This document shows positions 6,998-11,840 of a stretch of DNA of 15,482 nucleotides, one piece after another. A program made the position numbers and the translations under genes. The stretch is from JBDIAR01 sp039812545 (lineage in GTDB: Bacteria > Actinomycetota > Actinomycetes > Actinomycetales > Dermatophilaceae): the NCBI GenBank assembly GCA_039812545.1, contig JBDIAR010000078.1:1-15482 (forward strand), read 5' to 3'. The notes under the pieces were generated by a model. It saw nothing but the letters and a program-made list of their open reading frames with translations, did no database searches and was not told where the DNA came from. Numbering within the stretch: position 1 is the first letter of the stretch; each line of letters starts with the position of its first letter.

Positions 6998-7023
6998 TTA
7001 GCCTAGGTCATTACCTGTGCTAA
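6998..7023. promoter_or_regulatory. 26-bp inverted-repeat operator overlapping the marR promoter
   Basis: The plus strand reads TTAGC-CT-AGGT-CATT-ACCT-GT-GCTAA. The two 11-bp arms match at 9 of 11 positions around a 4-bp centre. The repeat covers the TAGGCT -10-like hexamer (7000-7005, minus strand) and ends 5 bp before the marR ATG. Size and position are those expected for an autoregulatory MarR operator; binding itself is inferred. Confidence 0.7.
7000..7005 (-). promoter_or_regulatory. -10 element of the marR operon
   Basis: Minus-strand TAGGCT lies inside the inverted repeat, 7 nt before the marR ATG. The corresponding -35 position (TTTCGT, 7023-7028, 17-bp spacing) matches the consensus only weakly. 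Confidence 0.45.
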
Positions 7024-7039
7024 CGAAAAGCCCGGGCGA

Positions 7040-8608
7040 TCAGGCCAGGAAGTACCGGTACGACGGCGTGCGGGTCTCGTCCTGGTAGGCATACCCCAGC
7101 GCGTCGAGATGCGCGACCAGTTCGTCGCCGCCATCGGCTCCGGCGCCGTCGGCCCCCCTCGCGCCGTCGCCGCCGCCCACCCCCTCGAACGCACACAGCA
7201 CCCGCCCGTAATCGGTCCCGTGGCTGCGGTAGTGGAACAGCGAGATATTCCACCGCGTACCGAGCACCGTGAGGAACCGCAGCAACGCCCCCGGGCTCTC
7301 CGGGAACTCGAAACTGAACAGCCGTTCCTCCGCGCCCGCCGGATGGCGCCCGCCGATGAGATAGCGCACGTGGACCTTGGCCAACTCGTCCTCGGAGAGG
7401 TCGACGACGTCGTACCCGCCGGCCCGCAGCTCCGCCACGATCTCCTCGCGTTCGGCCCGGCCCCGCCGCAGCCGCACGCCGACGAAGATCCGCGCGGCCG
7501 CCGGGTCGCCCGCCCGGTAGGAGAACTCAGTCACCATCCGCGGCCCCAACAGCGTGCAGAACCGCAGGAAGGCCCCGGGCTGTTCGGGGATCGTCACCCC
7601 GATGAGGGCCTCGCGGTGTTCACCGAGCTCGGCGCGTTCGGAGATGTACCGCAGCCCGTGGAAGTTGAGGTTGGCCCCGGACAGGATGTGCGCGAGCCGT
7701 TCGCCGCGGATGCCGTGCGTCTCGACGTATGCCTTGAGCCCGGCCAGCGCGAGCGCTCCGGCGGGTTCGGCGACCGCCCGGACGTCCTCGAAGATGTCCT
7801 TCACCGCGGCACTGATCGAGTCCGAGTCGACGGTGATCACCTCGTCGAGATGATCGCGGCACAGCCGGAAGGTCAGGTCGCCGACCCGTTTGACCGCCAC
7901 GCCCTCGGCGAAGGTCCCGACATGGTCGAGCGGCACGGGACGACCGGCCGCCAGCGACGCCGTCATCCCGGCCGATTCGGCCGCCTCCACGCCGATGACC
8001 TTGACCTCCGGCATGAGCGTCTTGACGAGGACCGCGATCCCGGCCGCCAGCCCGCCGCCGCCGATCGGCACGAAGATCCGGTCCAGTCGGGCGTCCTGCT
8101 GGAGCAGTTCCAGCCCGATCGTGCCCTGGCCGGCCACGACGAGGGGGTCCTCGAAGGGCGCGACCCAGGTCAGGTTCTCCTGCTCGACCAGCTCCAGCGC
8201 GTATGCCAGTGCCTCGTCGAAGCTGTTGCCGTGCAGCCTCACCTCGCCGCCGAGGCGGCGCACCGCCTCGACCTTGATCTCGGCGGTCGTGCGGGGCATG
8301 ACGACGACCGCGCGCACGCCCAGCAGCGAACCCGACAGGGCCACGCCCTGGGCGTGATTCCCGGCCGACGCGGTGACCACGCCGGCGGCCCGGTCGGCCT
8401 GGCTCAACGAACGGATCTTGGTGTAGGCGCCGCGGATCTTGAAGCTGTGCACCGGTTGGGCGTCTTCACGTTTGACGAGCACGTGGTTGTCGATGCGTTC
8501 GGACAGGATCGGCATGGGGTCGAGCGGGGTGGTCTGGGCGGCCTCGTACACGGGGGCGCGCAGGATCGCGCGCAGGTAGTCGGCGGGACGTTCGGGGATG
8601 CGGGTCAT
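7040..8608 (-). CDS. ilvA: Threonine ammonia-lyase (biosynthetic threonine deaminase)
   Basis: 522 aa, like the long biosynthetic IlvA class (~514 aa). It converts L-threonine to 2-oxobutanoate and ammonia, the first step to isoleucine. The PLP domain has HSFKIRGAY (54-62, Lys57 Schiff base), the TASAGNHAQG asparagine loop and the IGGGGLAAG phosphate loop. Two C-terminal ACT-like domains follow (starting ALIGVTIPEQPGAFL and LFSFEFPESPGALL), implying isoleucine/valine allosteric control. In the second ACT-like domain, between CAFEG and ELVAHLDALGY, sits a Gly/Ala/Asp-rich run of about 18 residues that I do not expect from the family. The ATG overlaps the upstream hydratase stop (ATGA, 8605-8608) and has no clear Shine-Dalgarno, so it is probably translated by coupling. 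Confidence 0.96.
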   Translation of the reverse strand: MTRIPERPADYLRAILRAPVYEAAQTTPLDPMPILSERIDNHVLVKREDAQPVHSFKIRGAYTKIRSLSQADRAAGVVTASAGNHAQGVALSGSLLGVRAVVVMPRTTAEIKVEAVRRLGGEVRLHGNSFDEALAYALELVEQENLTWVAPFEDPLVVAGQGTIGLELLQQDARLDRIFVPIGGGGLAAGIAVLVKTLMPEVKVIGVEAAESAGMTASLAAGRPVPLDHVGTFAEGVAVKRVGDLTFRLCRDHLDEVITVDSDSISAAVKDIFEDVRAVAEPAGALALAGLKAYVETHGIRGERLAHILSGANLNFHGLRYISERAELGEHREALIGVTIPEQPGAFLRFCTLLGPRMVTEFSYRAGDPAAARIFVGVRLRRGRAEREEIVAELRAGGYDVVDLSEDELAKVHVRYLIGGRHPAGAEERLFSFEFPESPGALLRFLTVLGTRWNISLFHYRSHGTDYGRVLCAFEGVGGGDGARGADGAGADGGDELVAHLDALGYAYQDETRTPSYRYFLA

Positions 8609-9099
8609 CGGCGGCGCACGAGGTGGACGACGTCCAGGCTCAGCACGCACTCGCCGCGCTGGTTGGTCATCTCGCAGTGCGCCGTGACGATCCCCGTGTC
8701 GGGTCGCGATGAGGCGGGGCGGGCGTTGGCGACGGTGACCAGGAGCCGCAGTTCGTCGCCGGGGCGGACCGGGTTGGGCCAGCGCAGGCCGTCCACGCCG
8801 GCGCCGCCGAGGCTGTTCACCCCGGGCAGGTAGTGCTCGGCGAAGAGCCGCATCTGCAGGGCGGTCGTATGCCAACCGCTGGCGATCAGGCCACCGAACG
8901 GGCCCGCAACGGCGGCCGCCCGATCGACGTGGAAGTACTGCGGGTCGAAGTCCGCGGCGAAGTCCATGATGTCCGCCTCGGTCACGGTCACGGTGCCGCA
9001 GTCGTGAACCTGCCCGACCTGGTAGTCCTCGAAGAAGCGGGACCCGTCGGCGGGGCGCCGAGCGGGATCGGGGCTGGGGTCGGGACCGGTGAGGCGCAC
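8605..9099 (-). CDS. MaoC-like hot-dog-fold dehydratase
   Basis: 164 aa with the single hot-dog/MaoC layout. A short variable N-terminus is followed by FFEDYQVGQ (22-30) and the active-site block ADIMDFAADFDPQYFHVD (Asp...His pair), then GPFGGLIASGWHT, LGGAGVDGLRWPNPVRPGDELRL and a beta-rich end. Family members hydrate enoyl-CoA thioesters such as R-specific 2-enoyl-CoA; the substrate here is unknown. I set the start at GTG 9097-9099 because GAAGGA lies 6 nt upstream and the family normally begins a few residues before FEDYQVGQ. The frame stays open upstream through a low-complexity CGGGTT tract. It is first in a coupled pair with ilvA; no clear metabolic link is visible. Confidence 0.88.
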   Translation of the reverse strand: MRLTGPDPSPDPARRPADGSRFFEDYQVGQVHDCGTVTVTEADIMDFAADFDPQYFHVDRAAAVAGPFGGLIASGWHTTALQMRLFAEHYLPGVNSLGGAGVDGLRWPNPVRPGDELRLLVTVANARPASSRPDTGIVTAHCEMTNQRGECVLSLDVVHLVRRR

Positions 9100-9110
9100 G
9101 GGGAGTCCTT

Positions 9111-9168
9111 CGGATCGGGTTCGGGGCGGGGTCGGGTTCGGGTTCGGGGCGGGTTCGGTTCGGATCGG
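9111..9168. repeat. CGGGTT/CGGGGC low-complexity tandem tract
   Basis: A 58-bp tract bounded by CGGATCGG at both ends (9111-9118, 9161-9168). It contains two 17-bp blocks matching 16 of 17 (9116-9132 and 9139-9155) plus extra CGGGTT units. It lies 12 bp upstream of the maoC-like start, in the divergent gap. Confidence 0.8.
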
Positions 9169-9217
9169 CAGGACCTCAGGGTATGCCGTGCCGTGGATCT
9201 TGGGCGGGGGTGATTGG

Positions 9218-9490
9218 ATGGACGGCGTGACCGATCCGTCGCCGCACCGGCCGGCGGCTTCGCCGCCGGAGCCGCCCGAGCCGATCGAGGCCGTCCACGT
9301 CCCGATGATCCGGATCGTGGCCTGGGGCACGCTGGCCTGGCTCGTGGTCCTGGCCGCGACGCTGCTCATGGCGCCGCTGCACGACGGCCCCCGCTCCTGG
9401 TGGCCGTGGTGTGCGACGGCGGGCGCGGGCCTGGGTCTGCTCGGTTGGGTCTACCTGCGGCGGGGCCGCGGCAACGCCGCCGAGTCCTGA
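9218..9490 (+). CDS. Small DUF2530-like membrane protein
   Basis: 90 aa from ATG 9218, or 87 aa from GTG 9227. The start is uncertain: a TTGGAT hexamer 7 nt before the GTG favours a leaderless GTG start, while a G-run precedes the ATG. A Pro/Glu-rich cytoplasmic N-terminus is followed by two membrane spans (IRIVAWGTLAWLVVLAATLLM and WCATAGAGLGLLGWVYL) and a basic RRGRGN tail. The two-helix layout with a W-x-W-C motif between the spans and a final RR resembles DUF2530, an actinobacterial family of unknown function; the assignment is from memory. It is convergent with the DUF3027 gene. Confidence 0.75.
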   Translation: MDGVTDPSPHRPAASPPEPPEPIEAVHVPMIRIVAWGTLAWLVVLAATLLMAPLHDGPRSWWPWCATAGAGLGLLGWVYLRRGRGNAAES

Positions 9491-9502
9491 GACCGGTCCG
9501 AG

Positions 9503-9517
9503 GCGCGTTCAGCGCGC
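9503..9517. terminator. GC hairpin in the convergent DUF2530/DUF3027 gap
   Basis: GCGCG-TTCAG-CGCGC forms a 5-bp stem with a 5-nt loop in the 53-bp convergent gap 9491-9543. There is no T-tract, so it is at most a weak bidirectional terminator. Confidence 0.3.
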
Positions 9518-9543
9518 AGGTCTGCGGGGTGAGAGAGCGCGGG

Positions 9544-10302
9544 TCAGAGCGGTTCGACGCGCAGTTCGTCCAGCAGCGGTTCGCCGATCGGGACCACCTC
9601 GGGTTCGGGGGCCTGGGTCTCGCTGTGCGCCCCGCAGCCGAACTCCAACGCCACGACCTTGCCGTCCACCGGCGACCACTCGTTGGCGCAGACGGCGAAC
9701 TCGTGGCGCAGCGCCCCGGCCAACGGCAGCAGGTAACCGCACGAGGCGCACCGGGCCGCGGCCTTGGCGGCCATCGGCGACGCGGGTCCGGCGTCACCGG
9801 CATACCAGCGGTCGGCGGCGGCCGCACGGCCCTGGCGCGAGAGCACCCGCGGCCGGCCGAGGCCGAGTTCGAAGACCGCCAGGGTGTCGATGTCCTCGTC
9901 GCCGGTCGCCTCGAAACCGGGCTCCAGGTACTCGTCGTCCTCGTTGTACGGCAACACATCGCCCGGCCCGAGGTCACCCGGGGCCAGTCGCTGGGCATAC
10001 GGGACCCACGGTGGGGACAGCAACGCACCTTCGCCGGGGACCAGGTTCGTCTCGCAGATCGTCGCCGTCGTCGAGCGCGGCACCCGGGTGAGGCTGACCT
10101 CCCAGATCCAGCCGACATAGCCGGGGGCGGCGCAGGCGAACCGGTGCACGGCCAGGCGGGGCCCGACGGCGAGCACGCCGAGGTACTCCCCGACGGTGCC
10201 GGGGTCGGCGATCCCGTCGAGGGCGCCGCGCGCCAGGTCGCGGGCGGCGGCCAGGACCAGGTCGACCTTCACGCCCGGCGGGGTCTCAAGCTTCGAGATC
10301 AC
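9544..10302 (-). CDS. DUF3027 protein with C-terminal zinc-ribbon-like cysteines
   Basis: 252 aa. An N-terminal helical region (VDLVLAAARDLARGAL) is followed by a beta-rich core (FACAAPGYVGWIWEVSLTRV, PPWVPYAQRLAPGDLGPGDVLPY), an acidic stretch and the family signature CASCGYLLPLAGALRHEFAVCANEWSPVDGKVVALEFGCGAHSE. Cys185, Cys188, Cys205 and Cys223 (with His226) could bind zinc. DUF3027 is an actinobacterial core family without known function; its neighbours here are csp and, nearby, the Helicase_C_3 gene. The GTG start (10300-10302) overlaps the csp end by 17 bp, indicating coupled expression; a GAAGG lies upstream. A later in-frame GTG (10270-10272) is an alternative start but lacks a Shine-Dalgarno. 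Confidence 0.87.
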   Translation of the reverse strand: MISKLETPPGVKVDLVLAAARDLARGALDGIADPGTVGEYLGVLAVGPRLAVHRFACAAPGYVGWIWEVSLTRVPRSTTATICETNLVPGEGALLSPPWVPYAQRLAPGDLGPGDVLPYNEDDEYLEPGFEATGDEDIDTLAVFELGLGRPRVLSRQGRAAAADRWYAGDAGPASPMAAKAAARCASCGYLLPLAGALRHEFAVCANEWSPVDGKVVALEFGCGAHSETQAPEPEVVPIGEPLLDELRVEPL

Positions 10303-10681
10303 TCGCGACAGCCTTCAGTACTTGCGACACCTTCGCGGCGGTCGTCTTGTCGGGGTATTTGCCGCGGCGCAGCGACTCCGAGACGTTGTCGAGCAGCTTG
10401 ATGACGTCCTCGACGATGACGACCATGTCCTCGGTCGGCTTGCGGTGCGCCTGGCGTTGGCCGGCGGCGACCGAGTGGGTGGGTTCGAGGATCTTGACGG
10501 CCAGCGCCTGCGCGCCGCGGCGGCCCTGGACGATGCCGAACTCGACCCGCGTCCCCGGTTTGATGGTGGTCTGCCCCTCCGGTAGGGCGTTGGCGTGCAG
10601 GAACACGTCGCCGCCGCCGTCGTCGGCGAGGAATCCGAAGCCCTTCTCGGCGTCGAACCACTTGACCCGGCCAGTTGGCAC
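10286..10681 (-). CDS. Cold-shock domain protein with C-terminal helical extension (CspB-like)
   Basis: 131 aa. Residues 1-66 are a cold-shock OB fold with RNP1 KGFGFL (13-18), RNP2 VFLHA (26-30) and the usual GRVKWFDAEKG start, so it binds single-stranded RNA/DNA as a chaperone. Residues ~67-131 are a helical, charged extension not present in the classic 67-aa CspA proteins but known from the longer actinobacterial CspB-type proteins. The GTG start has a GAAGG 9 nt upstream. The 114-bp upstream gap may carry a promoter (TAGGCT at 10754-10759), which would give a ~65-nt leader containing a small hairpin. It overlaps DUF3027 by 17 bp. Confidence 0.92.
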   Translation of the reverse strand: MPTGRVKWFDAEKGFGFLADDGGGDVFLHANALPEGQTTIKPGTRVEFGIVQGRRGAQALAVKILEPTHSVAAGQRQAHRKPTEDMVVIVEDVIKLLDNVSESLRRGKYPDKTTAAKVSQVLKAVASDLEA

Positions 10682-10723
10682 CTGAATACACCTTCTTCAG
10701 AGGGATAGCGCGATAGCCCGGGA

Positions 10724-10738
10724 CGGCGTATGCCGCCG
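10724..10738. promoter_or_regulatory. Hairpin in the csp leader containing a GTATGCC copy
   Basis: CGGCG-TATGC-CGCCG (5-bp stem, 5-nt loop) lies 43 nt upstream of the csp GTG, within the predicted 5' UTR. Role unknown. The loop and second stem arm form a copy of the over-represented GTATGCC heptamer. Confidence 0.3.
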
Positions 10739-10753
10739 GACCCGTGCCGACCC

Positions 10754-10759
10754 AGCCTA
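10754..10759 (-). promoter_or_regulatory. Candidate -10 element for csp
   Basis: Minus-strand TAGGCT in the context GGATAGGCTGGG. The upstream TGAACC at 18-bp spacing is a poor -35, so this is tentative. It is the best -10 match in the 10682-10795 gap. Confidence 0.3.
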
Positions 10760-10795
10760 TCCGCCCGAAGGTGTCGGGTTCACGCCCGCGCCTGC

Positions 10796-11752
10796 TCAGC
10801 GGGCGGGGGCGATCCCCCAACGGCCGGTCCAGCGCTCGCCGGGGCCGAGGATGATCAGGCCGAGGCCGGTGTTGAACGCGTCCGGCGCACAGGTCATCGG
10901 CTCGACCGCGACGCCGTCGATCGGCCGGTCCAGGGGAAGCATCGGCCCGTTGTAGACCTGCAGCCAGTCGAACCCGTCCTGCGCCCACAGGGTCACGCCG
11001 CCGGCTTCCGTGCCCGTCAGGGTCACCTCCCAGCGGCCGTCACCGTTGCGCCGCAGGTCCGTGTATGCCGTGTCGAGGGCGGTGGGGCCCATCGCCCGAC
11101 CGGCCCGGAAGTCGAGGTCGGCGGTGACCGGGCGAGGGCCGCCGACGGGCAGCAGACGGTCCTCGTCGACCGGGAGGTATGCCGCGGCCGGGACGGTCAG
11201 CTTGGCGGCGGCGACCGGTGTCCCGCGCAGCGCCAAATAGGGGTGCGCGGCGTAGCCGAACGGTGCGGGGGTGCGGTCGAGATTGGTCACCGTCGTGTCG
11301 ACGGTCAGCCCGTCGTCGGTCAACCGGTAGCTCACCTCGACGTCGAACCACCAGTCCCAGCCGGGCTGTGGGGGCAATCGGGTGCCGACAGTCACCCGGT
11401 CGCCGTGTTCCGTCGCGGGGTCCGTCGCGGGGTCCGTCGCGGGATCGCCGTGCCGGCGCTGCCACGGCAGCCAGCAGACCAGGCCGTGCAGGGCGACGCC
11501 GCGGTCGGGTTCGGTGAGGGCCAGGCCGTGCTCCGCCCCGGCGAAGGCGTACCGGCCGTCCCGGATCCGGTTCGGCCAGGGCACGAGGACCTGACCGCGA
11601 CAGGACCGGCATACCTCGTCCTCGGCATAGCCGGCGATGCCCGGCAGCCCGTCCAGGCTCAAGGTGCGCAGTCCCCCGCCGATCTCGACGACGGTCGCCT
11701 CGTGGGCGCCGTGCCAGATGCTCCACTGTCGCCCGCTGGGTGGCAGGTTCAT
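10796..11752 (-). CDS. Aldose 1-epimerase (mutarotase) family protein
   Basis: 318 aa. GalM-like enzymes interconvert alpha and beta anomers of hexoses. Landmarks are LVPWPNRIRDGRYAFAG (56-72), ALHG with His89, YAAHPYL with His170 as predicted catalytic acid, and VAVEPMTCAPDAFN with Glu284 as predicted base. All key residues are present. A Thr/Asp/Pro/Ala insert (DPAT repeated three times, residues 103-114) is encoded by a 12-bp tandem repeat. The ATG has AAAGGA 6 nt upstream. The same 12-bp ribosome-site sequence is repeated 15 bp further upstream. Same strand as csp, with a 114-bp gap. Confidence 0.93.
   Translation of the reverse strand: MNLPPSGRQWSIWHGAHEATVVEIGGGLRTLSLDGLPGIAGYAEDEVCRSCRGQVLVPWPNRIRDGRYAFAGAEHGLALTEPDRGVALHGLVCWLPWQRRHGDPATDPATDPATEHGDRVTVGTRLPPQPGWDWWFDVEVSYRLTDDGLTVDTTVTNLDRTPAPFGYAAHPYLALRGTPVAAAKLTVPAAAYLPVDEDRLLPVGGPRPVTADLDFRAGRAMGPTALDTAYTDLRRNGDGRWEVTLTGTEAGGVTLWAQDGFDWLQVYNGPMLPLDRPIDGVAVEPMTCAPDAFNTGLGLIILGPGERWTGRWGIAPAR
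11411..11446. repeat. Three-copy 12-bp tandem repeat within the epimerase gene
   Basis: The unit CGTCGCGGGGTC occurs three times in tandem (last copy with one change, GGGATC), encoding DPAT-type repeats on the minus strand. It is in frame, so copy-number change would only lengthen or shorten a surface loop. Confidence 0.85.
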
Positions 11753-11778
11753 CGGCGGTCCTTTCGTCGGCGGTCCTT
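11752..11778 (-). repeat. Duplicated ribosome-binding/start segment of the epimerase gene
   Basis: Plus-strand TCGGCGGTCCTT occurs at 11752-11763 and 11767-11778, a 15-bp period. On the minus strand the proximal copy reads AAGGACCGCCGATG (the start codon) and the distal copy AAGGACCGCCGACG, so only the proximal one carries ATG. Confidence 0.75.
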
Positions 11779-11828
11779 CTCGAACGGTAGGCCCCGGATG
11801 GTCCGGACCACGCGTGTCTCGGCCGCAG

Positions 11829-11834
11829 TAGCGT
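11829..11834 (+). promoter_or_regulatory. -10 element of the Helicase_C_3 gene (leaderless geometry)
   Basis: TAGCGT is followed by 6 nt and the ATG at 11841. There is no Shine-Dalgarno in the interval, so initiation is probably leaderless. Confidence 0.45.
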
Positions 11835-11840
11835 GTCGCC

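Noticed and set aside
6998..7016. IdeR iron box upstream of marR
   Set aside because: TTAGCCTAGG starts like the TTAGGTTAGG box, but only about 9 of 19 positions match and the symmetry centre differs; the 26-bp repeat fits a MarR operator better.
7024..7045. Rho-independent terminator after ilvA (GCCCGGGC then TTTT on the minus strand)
   Set aside because: The GCCCGGGC palindrome has no loop and no other stable stem precedes the short T-run.
7109..8833. Plus-strand frame of about 570 codons opposite ilvA
   Set aside because: Shadow of a clear IlvA with all motifs; no independent start signal.
10695..10712. GATAGC direct repeat in the csp leader as a regulatory element
   Set aside because: Two copies of a short repeat with one mismatch; too weak alone to call a site.
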